Below the pieces are notes generated by a model, which worked only from the letters and a program-made list of their open reading frames with translations, was not told the origin of the DNA and searched no databases. From Micropterix aruncella (lineage: Eukaryota > Arthropoda > Insecta > Lepidoptera > Micropterigidae), in NCBI GenBank assembly GCA_944548615.1, contig OX155961.1, positions 33,951,134 to 34,015,133 on the forward strand: DNA of 64,000 nt, read 5' to 3'. How positions within the stretch are numbered: the stretch's first letter is position 1; every line of letters begins with the position of its first letter. Made by a program: the position numbers and the translations under genes. Positions 1-10,081 of the stretch are shown here, one piece after another.

Positions 1-400
1 CTGGCTTGTTGTTCCAGTGGTTGACGGATTGTTCTAAACACATTTGTTTGAGCATTAGGTTTGCAAGGCTTTTTGGTACGCCACAGCAAGGTTCAGGGCC
101 GTATAACGTTCCCTTTGCTCCCGTCCTAGCAAGTTCGTCGGCTTTTTCATTTCCCTCGATTCCTGCATGGCCGGGAACCCATCTTAGTATTACCCTGTTC
201 TTTTCACCCAGGGAATTCAGTAGTGATATGCAGTTTTGCACTAGCTTTGAATTAATGGTATTCGAGGCTAGTGCCATAAGAGCTGCTTTGCTATCCGAGT
301 GGATATAGATAGGGTGGTTGGCGTAGTCCTTTTGGAGGTTGATATCCGCACATTCAATAATGGCGTAAACCTCCGCTTGGAATATGGAGGCGTATTTTCC
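1..400 (-). pseudogene. RNase H domain of LINE pol (3' part off window)
   Basis: The minus frame beginning near 400 reads YASIFQAEVYAIIECA, then IHSDSKAALMAL and WVPGHAGIEGNEKADELA. These are the Glu-, Asp- and terminal Asp-bearing motifs of an RNase HI fold. The first catalytic motif, WYTDGSKSG, lies just upstream at about 470, but in the preceding RT frame. A one-base offset in the A-rich stretch near 395-400 (plus-strand TTTTCCCC) separates the two. The domain would remove the RNA strand after reverse transcription. It is truncated by the window edge, so I cannot see where the element ends. Confidence 0.85.
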
Positions 401-2375
401 CCAAGTTTACACTTCTTTCGAAGTTTGGTCGCTCTCCATATATACCACAGCCTACGTCAAGTCCCGATTTGGACCCATCAGTATACCATTTAAGGCTACC
501 GGCCTCCCATTGCAGTTGGCTTTTTAGCCAGTCGTCTCTGGGCGGCAGTTCCACTGTAAAAAGTTTTCCAAAGTTTAGGAGTGGGAGCATGGTGTCTGAT
601 ACCATGTTGAGGGTTGGATTTTCACTGACTGAGTCAAGAACTGATCTTAGTGCTTGTGAGATCCAGTTTACCTTCTCTCGGGCAGATAGCCTGTACATGC
701 TGGCTTTCGCCACCTGCTGCAAATGAATGTGTAGGGGCGGTAAGTTCAGCAGTGCATCTAGAGCTGCTCCAGGAGTGGAGGACATTGCGCCAGTTGTCAT
801 GAGGCACGCCGTCCTTTGGATATTGTTTAGTTTGGTAATCACAGTTTTCTGGTTGGCTTTGTTGCACCATACCACCGAGGCGTACGAGATTATCGGCCTC
901 ACAATGGCAGTGTATAGCCAGTGGGAGATCTTGGGGTTAAGGCCCCAGTTTTTCCCCGCCAGTCTTCTGCTTATACCCAAAACACTTTTAGCTTTTTGAA
1001 TTGTTTTATCTAGGTGGCTGTTCCAGGTGAGTCTCTGGTCGAGCGTGACTCCCAGATACTTTACTTCCTTGGAGAAAGGAATCTGCCTGTGGTTTAAGAT
1101 TGGCATTTTTAGTCCACCTAGTTGACGTTTGTTGGTAAATGGCACGAGGACAGTCTTATCGGCGTTGACCGATAATTCGTTCTCTCTGCACCAATTGCTA
1201 ACGATTGTTAACGCTTTTTGCATTATGTGTGAGATCGTGTTTTGGCAGAAGCCCCGGACAATGACTACTAGGTCATCAGCATAGTCCTGTGTGTCTATCC
1301 TGGCCTCTGCCATCCTATGCAGGAGTTGATCTATTGCAAGAGTCCATAGTAGGGGCGAGAGTACGCCTCCCTGCGGGCAGCCTCTTGTAGTGGTGACTTC
1401 AAGGTTTGTTCCGTGAAGAGCTACCTTGGCCGTGCGGTTTAAGAGCATCGCTTTCACCCATCTGGTTGTGGTGTTGTCAACTTGTTTTGACTCTAGCCCC
1501 TTCACCAGTGATTTAATTGGGGTTTTGTCGAAGGCGCCCTCAATGTCTAATAATGCGCATACTGCGATTTGCTTGTCTTCCAACGCCTTTTCCACTCTGT
1601 CTACTAGGTAGAGCAGAGCGGTTTCCGTGGATTTGCCTCTGCGGTAGGCGTGTTGGTTACAGCTGATAGGGTTGACCGTTAGGATTTTTTCCCTGATATA
1701 GCTATCCAGTATCTTTTCCATCGCTTTCAGTAGAAAGGATGTTAGGCTAATTGGCCTGAAGGACTTTGACAGTGCGTAGTCCTTCCTGCCAGCCTTGGGT
1801 ATGAATAGCACTTTGACCTTGGTCCATTCTTCTGGTATATGTCCCCAGGCATAGCTTGCTCTGAAGATTTTAACCAGATATGGGGTTAGAATGTCGATAC
1901 CCTTTTGCAAAAGCACGGGCATGATTCCGTCGTCCCCGCATGATTTGTAAGGTTTAAAGGATTTTACGGCCCATTTAACTTGATCGGGCCTTATGATTCT
2001 AGCAGCCCTACTCCAGTCCTCGTTTCGAGGTCTGTATGGAGCAGCGGCGGCGTTGCTAGTTGTCACAGCACCTGGGAAGTGGGTCGATATTAGTTCCTCC
2101 AAAGTTTCCTTTACATTTGTTGTAAAGGTTCCGTTTGGTTTTTTCAGAAGACCAATTTGGTTAGGTTTGTCCTTTGCGAGCAGTCTATGTACTCTGGCTC
2201 CTTGAGGCGTTTCCACTATGTCCTCGCAGAAGCTTTTCCATGTTGCTCTTTTGGCTCTCCTAATTTCTTTGTTGTACTCGGTTAAGGCTTTTTTGTATTC
2301 CTCCCAGTTGAGAGTTTGTTTAGCCATAGTTTCCGGGTTTCCTTCCTTAGTTTGTCCAACTTCGGGTTCCACCAT
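354..2375 (-). pseudogene. reverse transcriptase of the LINE at the left edge
   Basis: A long open frame of 673 codons carries the RT palm: KVLFIPKAGR and FRPISLTSFL in the fingers, ALLDIEGAFD (motif A with catalytic Asp), GCPQGGVLSPLLW (motif B) and YADDLVV (motif C with the Asp pair). KYLGVTLD and a thumb segment ending with an RNase H start (WYTDGSKSG) follow. All RT catalytic residues are present. The first residues of the frame (from 2375) are out-of-frame shadow of the endonuclease. Real homology begins near NWEEYKKALTEYN at about 2310, so the original polyprotein was continuous with the endonuclease and is now frameshifted. Confidence 0.9.
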
Positions 2376-3271
2376 GGAACTTTTCTTTTGGAGGTCTTTG
2401 TCTTGAGTGGGCAGCTTTCCTCATAGGCGTTTATAATGCCTTTTGTGGTAGCCGCCACGGCCAATTCTAGACTCTCGCGTGTTTTTATATTTTTTAGTAT
2501 TGTTTCAAGGTTAAGCCTTAGTGTGGTACGGTAAGCGTCCCAGTCGGTGGCTTTAGGATTCCTGAAAGTTGTGGTTTGACAGTCTACGGTGTTTAGTAGT
2601 TTAAAGGTTATTTGTCTGTGATCAGACATTGAAGTGTCATCCCTGACATGCCAGTTTTTTATGTGTCTGGCTAGATTTTTAGAGGCAAAAGTAATGTCTA
2701 AAACTTCCTGTCTTGCACTTGTCACAAAGGTCGGCATGCAGCCTTTGTTTAATAGGCATAGGCAGTTGGTTGTGATAAAATCATTAAGTAACTCAATTCT
2801 ATTGTTGATGTCTGAGCTCCCCCACGCGGTGTGGTGTGCGTTTGCATCACATCCAACCAGTAACTCAGCCTTTTGGGTACGGGCGTACTCCACCAGGTTT
2901 GCCAGCTCTTCGGTTGGATTTTGTTTCTCTCCAGATAGATAGGCTGAGCATAAGATGACTCTAGATCCATTCCATCCTTTGAAATTTATATACGCTGCTG
3001 ACAGGTCATTAGTACATAGCTCTGTAACAGGCAGGAAGTTAATGTTTTTCTTGAACACTATGCATGCTCTGGGTTTTTTCCCTCCCGGGTACGAGAGGAT
3101 TCTACCCGCAGCGTTTAAGCCCTGGATAGTTAAGTTATTTACCCAGGGTTCTTGTACGAGGGCGATGTCGATTTCTCCTTTGGTGAAGCAACACTCCGTC
3201 ACTGCGCTGGCGGCAATGGCGTGGTGGAGGTTGATCTGGAGAATCCTCGTAGAGTTGCCTATGTTCGCCAT
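2282..3271 (-). pseudogene. AP-type endonuclease domain of LINE pol
   Basis: The 329-codon frame starts with an ATG giving MANIGNSTRILQINLHHA and carries the exonuclease/endonuclease/phosphatase signatures: LVQEPWV (catalytic Glu), LLVGCDANAHHTAWGS (Asp/Asn), LDITFAS and the terminal TSMSDHRQI (Asp-His). It would nick target DNA to prime reverse transcription. The frame ends about 30 codons after VPWWNPKLDKLRK, and the same protein continues in the overlapping RT frame, showing a single frameshift near 2320. The gap to the upstream ORF1-like stop is about 46 bases, as expected for adjacent ORF1 and ORF2. Confidence 0.88.
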
Positions 3272-3317
3272 CAGTGATCCATAGGGGTTGTGGGCTCTGT
3301 CGCAGGCTTTTCCCTCT

Positions 3318-3716
3318 CTAATGGAGGACGAGACCGTCCATATTTGGATTGGGATGTGCCTTGCTCATTCCCGGGTTTTCCCCCCTTTTTAGGCGCTCCT
3401 GTACTCTCGTCAGCTGGAGAAGGCCGATTTGCCGGCTCTTTCTTTCGCTGTATGGGAGCAGGCGTTTGTCTGCCTTTGTTGGAGTAGGACGGGATAGCCC
3501 TGGGGGATTCGTGGGCTCACCCCTGATTTTCAAAGAAATCTTTCCAAAACCAAGGGTGGCCCTGTAGTCGGTTTTCCGAAGGGTCTCCAAAGAGGGCTCG
3601 TCAATTGAGAAGGTCACGTGGTGTCCATTCTTTTCCTCCCTGCTGTTAAGTATTTTCCAGTATTCTGGAAATATGCCTTCGTTCTGGTTTGTCAGCAGAC
3701 TTAGGGCGTCATGCAT
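3318..3716 (-). pseudogene. ORF1-like C-terminal fragment upstream of LINE pol
   Basis: The frame has 132 codons, the first being a non-unique start near the element boundary. It includes EYWKILNSREEKNGHHVTFS and DYRATLGFGKISLKI, followed by a basic, Pro-rich tail (KADKRLLPYSERKSRQIGLL). This resembles the small domain of unknown function often found just 5' of the endonuclease in insect LINEs, which I recall as DUF4780-like. That family assignment is from memory. No CCHC knuckle is visible. The N-terminus is missing because the sequence switches to a SINE tail at about 3720. Confidence 0.55.
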
Positions 3717-3722
3717 ATAAAC

Positions 3723-3830
3723 ACTTCAAAGTAGGGTTGGTTGTAAGAGATTGTCGTATGACAATAAATCCGCCAATTGTGAAATTTCACAATGAAGAGT
3801 AGAAAACAAACAAACAAACAAACATTCTGT
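3723..3830 (+). mobile_element. 3' end of a tRNA-derived SINE (5' part missing)
   Basis: The sequence GTCGTATGACAATAAATC, then the perfect palindrome ATTGTGAAATTTCACAAT (3776-3793) and an AAACAAACAAAC tail match the 3' half of the complete SINE at 33828-34107. They also match the minus-strand copy near 44503-44710. The tRNA head is absent because the LINE to the left begins here. Confidence 0.75.
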
Positions 3831-4118
3831 GGTTGCGAAACAATCATTTTAAATTTCGCGCAATTTGAGTGTCCAACTCTACCGGCAGGCGGACAGCGGA
3901 AATAGCGGCATCTAAATAGCCGGAAGTGGAGAATAAAAGAAGATGGCAGGGAATGAAGACACGTGCCTGTGTGGCGTATCCACTAAATAGTAAATAAAAA
4001 TTTAATTCAAGTATAGAAAGCATTTAATTTATCCCCCAAAATTCATAGGGTATTTTTCCATGAAAAAGTGAATTCGAGAAAAATAAGTACATGAGCCTTT
4101 TTGAAATTACTGATTTAG
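3831..4118. other. unassigned AT-rich sequence, possible 3' flank of the minus-strand gene
   Basis: No coding or repeat signal is convincing here. If the exon to the right is terminal, this would be its 3' UTR on the minus strand, but I see no canonical AATAAA on that strand. Confidence 0.3.
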
Positions 4119-4655
4119 TTAAACCTGAGTTATACGAGTGTTCGACAAGTTCGGCCTATTTCGATTCGTTTTAATATTATTATTAAAGTTTTCTTCATTG
4201 CGAATCGCATTCCTCCTTATGTCCTTCATCTCCAGGACGAAGGTGATTCTTTTACCTTTTGGGCGAGGGACGACGGTGAGGGTGTTGGACGTTTCAGACT
4301 CCAGATACTGGTTTCTTAACGAGCAGGATTCGCAATAAGATCCAGTTCCGTTACAAGGACATCGCGAGGACACGTCTGAACTGACACTATCGCTAAAGCT
4401 GTCCTGGAGGAAGCTGGCCGAATGCTATAACCTGCGGTAGTGCGACTGCTGGTGGTCCGTTTCAAGGCTTCGCGCAACGCCAAGGCTGGCGAAAAGCGGC
4501 GACGAGGATTCAAGACGACCAACCCCAGGAGTAGGATCCGAGTGGAAAGGCTTCTGCCAATTGTAGCTTGTCGAGGAATCGCTGCAGAATCTCACAGGAG
4601 GGAGCTTCCCTCTGCTGATGGGTCTCTTCGCGTCATCCAGAAGATGTGGATTAAC
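4119..4655 (-). CDS. candidate host-gene exon with one in-frame TAG
   Basis: On the minus strand a strong 3' splice site, a pyrimidine-rich tract ending in TTATATTTTCAG, precedes position 4655. One frame then runs from VNPHLLDDAKRPISRGKLPP through NWQKPFHSDPTPGVGRLESS and SRSLETDHQQ-type sequence to a TAG at 4425-4427. The same frame continues for about 100 codons to a TAA at 4119, with SDSVSSDVSSRCPCNGTGSY, then CESCS and VVPRPKGKRITFVLEMKD. Ser, Pro and Cys richness and normal codon use suggest real coding sequence on both sides of the stop. I do not recognise the protein. It matches no transposon family I know. The TAG could be a null allele, a pseudogene lesion, a sequence error or a readthrough stop. 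An internal donor (AAG|GTAAAAG, after PRPK) could also end the exon earlier. Confidence 0.5.
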
Positions 4656-5469
4656 CTGAAAATATAACAAGTAAATGAAAAAAAGAATAAAAAACACGAC
4701 TCCCGTTAGAAGAAAGTGAACTATTTTATTTATTATTATTTTTATTACGGTTTTTTATGAAATATTTCTAGTTTATGAATTTATATGAATAATTTATAGA
4801 TACATGTATATTTCTGGAATGTACCTACTCAATCAGATCTTTTATTTGACACTAAACACGATACATTTAAATAATTAGGCAAGTATTTTTTTAAATTTTG
4901 ACAGTTTAGTTTACCTATGCTACACGGGATGACATAACAATTCTAACAATATCAGACACTTCTAAATCAGTTCAAGCGTTTAGAAGTTGTGGAATATAAA
5001 ATCAGGGTTTCACCATTAATACATATCGGATTTCTTCGAGTACAATGGCGTAGTTTTATAATTTTCCAAAATGTTGGATTGGAATAAATTCGTAACATAC
5101 AAAAACGGTTAGGTACTTAGAAATCGGTAATATTTTTTGGAGCGTAATAATTAAACTCTTTGTCTAACTTATTTTGCTAAATTAATATTGCAAATATTTA
5201 TCTTCATTACTAGGCCTACCTGATCTATTAGAGACGGCCACGAAGAGGAAGATCGAAAAAAATCTAAACTGTCAAATTATGAATGTCAACACGTACCGCG
5301 TTACACGGCGATTGATATTAAAGACGCTGCTTTCTCCTTACCTGAGAGCAAGTGGTCGCGGCACGTACCCTATGACACTCGGGAGAACAAAACGATTCCT
5401 ACAATACGACACACTTCCAAAAGGGTTCAAGCGTTAGAAGTTATTGTGGAAAGAAACAGAAAACATACA
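4656..5469. other. AT-rich intron-like sequence
   Basis: No frame or repeat is recognised. If the two candidate minus-strand exons belong together, this is part of a 3.3-kb intron running from 7988 down to 4656. Confidence 0.35.
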
Positions 5470-5830
5470 TAGATGAATCCTGAACATATAACACTCCTTT
5501 TGGGCAGTTGCGTAAAAAAAAGCCTCATCTGCAGTTTTTATTGCCACTCGATTTGATGCAACCATTGCAAGTTTTATGAATTACTTCTGTGAAATGTGCA
5601 TAGAGATTACAGCAAAAACAGTTCATACAAACTCAACATTCTAAGATTTCCCGAACCCTGACTGCAAAATTTGAGAGGCCCTGCCTAAAATAGATCTAAT
5701 GATCATATTTTTAAAAGGAAAATCTCATTCACTTTGGAAGATGCACCCCAAGCAAGTATACCATACTTGATAGGAGATAAAATATATAGTGTAACAATAG
5801 TTCAAAAAGTAATGATAATCAAGAATCCAA
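5470..5830 (-). pseudogene. LINE reverse transcriptase thumb fragment
   Basis: A minus-strand frame near 5690-5830 reads LSPIKYGILAWGASSKVNEI followed by FLLKI. This is the segment after the RT palm in Jockey/CR1-like LINEs, where IxYGIxxWG is the usual signature. Downstream pieces (NLRMLSLYELF) fit the same family in shifted frames. It is heavily decayed, with no palm domain left. Confidence 0.5.
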
Positions 5831-6425
5831 TTACCTAACAAACTGGAGTACAATGATGAATATAATCAAATAGATAGGTATAAAAATATATTATACTGCA
5901 AAAATTAAATAATAATGATCTATAAACGAGTCTATTTCTAATAGTTAACATGTCATAAACGATCTAGTTGTATAAGAAAGTTATAGCAAGAAGATTAAAA
6001 ATGATCTATAAAGGAGTATATATCTAAAAGCCTAGCCTATCCATAAATGATTTATATTTGAGCACTGGTAGATATTTTTCAGATAGTTATTATTCAGTTC
6101 CAACTGATACCATGATCGTCTTATATAGGTATCACTTAAATGTTTTGTTTTAAGCAGGTATTCGAGTTTATTTATTTATTTATTTTATTTAAGTAATGTC
6201 GAGTATAAGCAATTGTTATCGATCAATCAGCCTGTTAAATTCTGTCTAAAAATTACCGAAACTGTCGCTAAGATACGCGTGGCCAAATTTTTGGGTAGAA
6301 ATGCCGTATCCCAAAGATTTAGTAGTAGTAGTAGTAGTATTTTTTTATTTAAAAATGCAAATATTTCTTAAAACTGTATCTAGTAGTAGTAGTAGTATAC
6401 GTAGTAAAAGGAGTGGGGGGCCTTC
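5831..6425. other. AT-rich sequence with TAG trinucleotide runs
   Basis: Mostly AT-rich without coding signal. Two short (TAG)n runs, each five to six units, lie at about 6319-6340 and 6382-6399, and a G-run follows just before the LINE fragment. Confidence 0.5.
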
Positions 6426-7520
6426 ATGTCACCTGGCACTATAAGATCTTTTTAACTACCCACTTTGTGGTTGGATGAGTGGTCTGCTAATAGCCCGGTA
6501 CTGCTTACCAGTGCTTACTGCTTACCAACTTACAGATCACTGACCTTTAAGATCCGAAGTTCGCTGGTTTCGAGAAAGGTTCTGGTTCCCAGAAAACTGT
6601 GTCTTTTTGCTGCGAGGCCTGGGTAGCGATCTACGATGTGTATGCTGTCTTCAGGTTCTTCGCCACATATTCGGCAGTCCTTGCTCTCGGTCAAGCCAAG
6701 GTTTAATATATGTATGTGCTTTAAGGGTCGTGTGTCCGATGAGGAGACCGATAGTGGTTCTAAAGTTCTTCATGCTCATGTCAAGTAGAGCCTTGGTTTT
6801 CTTATAAAAGTGGTTGCTCCATCACCCCTCTTGCCTGGCGACATCCTTGGCTCTCTTTCCAGGATGACCGATGTGCCTGCTCCAAGCAGTCCCTGATGAT
6901 TTTCTTACCTATAGCAAAGGGGACCCCAACAACTGACTCCACCGGGCGTTCCAATGTGCCCAGTTTGCCAGTCTGTCGGCCTCTTCGTTGCCGGGTATGC
7001 CTTTATGGCACGGTCTCCATATTAAGGTAATTATGTTGCCTTTTCCCAATTTGTTGTGCTCTTGTATACAGTCCCAGACCACAGAAGATTCTGTGCTGGC
7101 TTTAGCCAGAGCGCCCAATGCTGCTCTGCTGTTAGAGCAGATGGGGATGTTTCTATTTTTTACCTCAAGTCGACTTTGGAGGTTTATGCATTCTAATATG
7201 GCAAACACCTCTGGGTCCACGTCCAAGGGGGATGCTGATTCTGTGGATGGTTTTGGATCCGTACACGCCTGCCCCAAAACATCTATTTGTTTCTGATCCG
7301 ACGGTGAACCAGGCGTGCGCATTGTGGCTTTGGAGCCAATGCGGATTCATCCAGTCATCCCTGGTGGGGATTAGGATTTTATAGGACTTCTCTACAGAAC
7401 TTTTTTAATAGTCGATCCTGGGTCAGGCTAAATGGGCGTTTGTGGAGGTAGTTTAGCTCAGGATAATTGAGCCCTCCGCGCTTCCACTCGTTCAAACAGT
7501 TCAGTCTGTAAGTCTGTATG
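6426..7520 (-). mobile_element. LINE 3' fragment with degenerate RNase H (family B, copy 1)
   Basis: Minus-strand remains of an RNase H-bearing LINE. In order they are ILIPTRDDWMNPHWLQ, a damaged RNase H (AWFTVGSETN in place of FTDGSETN, so the first catalytic Asp is lost), DPEVFAILECINLQ, ICSNSRAALGAL and GIPGNEEADRLANW, then a C-terminal tail. The tail matches the copies at 58342-59052 and 62426-63402. The boundary at 6426 is where all copies begin (ATGTCACCTGG on the plus strand). Several frameshifts make it non-functional. Confidence 0.8.
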
Positions 7521-7988
7521 ATGTAAGTTTTGTGGGGCGAATTATGAAAATATTTAGTAAGAACTTAATATTTGGAATACGGAATTCTTATTGGAGCATA
7601 ATTTACGAGAAAAATAACTTATAGTAGAGCTTCGCTGCAGTAATTTACCTTTTTAACAAAGCTCAAAAGGCGATTTTAATAGTAATAAATCGAAAACCTT
7701 TTCCTTATCCTTCAGCTGATATAGCGGCAGATTCTGTTACTATATAATTTAATTATTCTAATGCCATAGATTGCGGATATAACGAGATAGATTAATAAAA
7801 CGGTAAAAAATAAACGAAGGTAAACTTTTCCTATCGAGAAATATTTTGTCTCTCAGGACCCAATATCGGAAATATAGTCTATTTTATGTTATATTTTAAT
7901 AGTATTTATATGGCCATTTTGTTAGTTTTTTTTATACACCTCCTTTTTTATGCAAGTCCCTAAAGATTGTAAAAATGATTTAACTTGC
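7521..7988. other. AT-rich sequence without recognised features
   Basis: No coding frame, inverted repeat or known repeat is visible. It would be intronic if the exon at 7989-8071 is real. Confidence 0.35.
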
Positions 7989-8071
7989 CTTGAAGAAGTC
8001 CCTCTTTCCATTGCTTGTCACAAGTCGACCGGGGTTACACATATGGCTGCTTCTCGTATTAGCCGATCCAA
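7989..8071 (-). CDS. candidate 83-nt host exon with GC-AG donor
   Basis: On the minus strand, TTTTGTTTATTTGCAG ends at 8072 and is a strong acceptor. The exon closes with TTCAAG followed by GCAAGT, a textbook GC-type donor. Of the three frames only one is open throughout: after two leading bases it reads GSANTRSSHMCNPGRLV then TSNGKRDFFK, and ends in phase 0. The candidate exon at 4655 begins in phase 0, so the two join cleanly into one frame. The upstream exon would have to end in phase 1, and I did not find it. The protein is not recognised. The call rests on splice consensus, open frame and phase agreement, with no homology support. Confidence 0.45.
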
Positions 8072-8540
8072 CTGCAAATAAACAAAACACAACAGTTTAA
8101 ATGCGTGTACGTTAACGTATGTACGTTAAAACTATATAGTAACAAAGCAAACGTAAATTATATTATATTTCTTTGCAGTCACATTCTCTCGCAACAGTCC
8201 TATATATTTTAGGAGTTTTAATCGACTAAATTTCATTTTTTTTAAATGATCGCATTTTATTAAAAGTTGCTTATTTGCTCGTAGTAATCCACCCACTTCA
8301 AGTATGCCATTAATTAAAAACTCATCCTGTATATTTATTATGCAACACAGCAGTATCTAATATAAATATCTATATAGATATATTCACTAAACGCGACGTA
8401 CTTGTATTATATATCTATATATCCATATACCATTATCTAACTCCTTTCTAATAACTTTCAATTCTCCGCCTTTATAGCGCCTTTATCTCTATTTATATAC
8501 TCAATATTTAATTTGAGTATGTAATTTTTAAATTACATTT
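8072..8540. other. AT-rich sequence without recognised features
   Basis: Contains several TATATA-rich stretches (8355-8430) but no coding or repeat signal I can support. Confidence 0.35.
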
Positions 8541-8862
8541 TTGCTCTCGGTCAAGCCAAGATTGAATAGAATTGCTCTAAGAGTAGAGTGTCCGGTGAGA
8601 GGACCAATAGTTGTTCTAAAGGTTCTACTTGCTCATGTAAAGTAGGGCCTTAGTTTTCTTAGGAATTGGTTGCACTGTGCCTGGCACATCCCTGGCTCTG
8701 TTTCCAGGATGCCCGATATCCCTGCTCCAAGCAGTCCCTGATGATTTTCTTACATATATATAGCGAAGGGGACCCCAACAACTGGCTCCACCGGGCATTC
8801 CAGTGTGTCCAGTTTTGCCAGTCTGTTGGCCTCTTCTTTGCCGGGCATACCTTGATGGATAA
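8541..8862 (-). mobile_element. LINE family B fragment (copy 2)
   Basis: Near-match to the internal part of the family B fragments at 6.7-6.97 kb and 58.58-58.89 kb, covering the C-terminal tail and the end of RNase H (AGKEEADRLAKL-type sequence). Both ends are broken. The right end switches abruptly to an unrelated RT fragment at about 8865. Confidence 0.7.
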
Positions 8863-8867
8863 ACCGA

Positions 8868-9015
8868 TTAATATCAGTATCAGACAGTTGGCTTGTAGTC
8901 GGGCAACAATCGGGTCAAAGTCGATAGTATTGAACGAGCTAATAGAGTCTAAAATAACAAGTAATGTGAGCTGTTTCTGATCCATAACTCTAGGTGCATT
9001 GTCGGTCACTTTAAC
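8868..9015 (-). pseudogene. RT palm fragment of a different LINE
   Basis: The minus strand reads VTDNAPRVMDQKQLTLLVIL followed by DSISSFNTIDFDPIVARL. This matches the motif A region of Jockey/CR1-like RTs, where the usual form is LLDFSxAFNTVDxDxLLxKL. Only about 45 codons remain, and it is fused to the unrelated family B fragment. Confidence 0.55.
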
Positions 9016-9332
9016 TAGGGTAAACGTAGTGCTATGTCATTGTCAAGGATTTAATTACTAGATTGTCAAACTATAAATATAAATAATCAAAACAGAAGCC
9101 TAATATTTGAAATAGCCAATAATTCGAAAAGATACGTAGTAAAATTTTTCAGCTAATAATCAAATTAAAGCTATCCCACGCATTTAGAAACTAAAAGTAC
9201 AAATATAAGACCAAATGAAATAACCAGATAATAAGGCTTTTATTTTTTTAAGTCATATGAATGGGCACAATATTTGAAAAGTCATAGTTCTCAAATTCGG
9301 CCAGATGATAGAAAGGGTGGCGTATCAGCATC
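9016..9332. other. AT-rich sequence without recognised features
   Basis: No coding frame or repeat recognised. Confidence 0.35.
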
Positions 9333-9743
9333 TCATTGCTCATTGATGTTTTCTTTTAATTTTACGTCCTCCAGCTGTTTCACAGTGGTAGGGAGTAGAT
9401 TATAAAATGTAATGCTAAAGATATAAGTAGCCTTTCTGTAGTTTATCAGTCGTATTTGGAGTACGCATAAAAGGCAGTTACCGCAGGTATCGTGAGAGTG
9501 AATGTCTGCATTAATTGCAGTTTCTGCGAAGTGCTGTCTAGCATACATCAAAAACTGGTATATGAACGCCGAATACATAGTCATTATCCTTGCCTTGCTG
9601 AAATATTCTTTGCATGAGGTCCTGGTCGTTACCTGATACATGCTGCGCAGTGCTCTCTTTTGCAAAAGAAAGATTATTTTACTAGTGACGGCATTTTCCC
9701 AAAATAGTAGTACATTATTCGTTAATAAGTTAAAATACGCCAA
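9333..9743 (-). pseudogene. LINE RT C-terminal fragment
   Basis: A 136-codon frame contains VLLFWENAVTSKIIFLLQKR, then ALRSMYQVTTRTSCKEYF, SHDTCGNCLLCVLQIRL and a terminal SITFYNLLPTTVKQL. This succession (WxNSxxxxxIFxLQKRxLR, HxxxTR-like, FYNxLP) is the thumb and C-terminus of Jockey/CR1-like RTs. Palm and endonuclease are absent, so the copy is 5'-truncated. Confidence 0.65.
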
Positions 9744-10081
9744 GTATACTGATTTGGCTGCTAAAAAACCACAAAGACTTCTGTTTTTTTAATAGAGTTT
9801 ATTTTAACAAAGTCGGATACGCTACTGAACAGGATTAGGATGATTATTACGCAAAACGCATTTTGACATTGGCAAGTGAACTACGCGTTTTAAGACCCTA
9901 GATAATGCGGAAAGGATATATTTTATATAGGACATTAGATTTCTCGATGCTACTGTTTTTAGATTGGTCGATGCCAGTGGCGCGCATTGTTTGTTGAAAC
10001 TAACAGCAATTTATTTGGTCATCTATAGTAACATTGATAATACATGTTTTTTTTATAAAGGGCTGACTGATAATAACACCC
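9744..10081. other. unassigned AT-rich sequence
   Basis: No supported feature. Confidence 0.35.

Larger units (their letters stand above)
1..3720 (-). mobile_element. RNase H-bearing non-LTR retrotransposon (I-superfamily-like), decayed
   Basis: Read on the minus strand, this block encodes in order the tail of an ORF1-like protein, an apurinic-type endonuclease, a reverse transcriptase and a C-terminal RNase H that runs off the left edge of the window. That order, with RNase H after RT and no LTRs, is typical of I/LOA/R1-type elements. The copy is dead: endonuclease and RT lie in different frames near 2310-2330, and RT and RNase H are offset near 395-400. The 5' end abuts a SINE tail at about 3723, so either the LINE inserted into a SINE or it is 5'-truncated there. 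The clade is inferred from domain order and motifs only. Confidence 0.88.
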
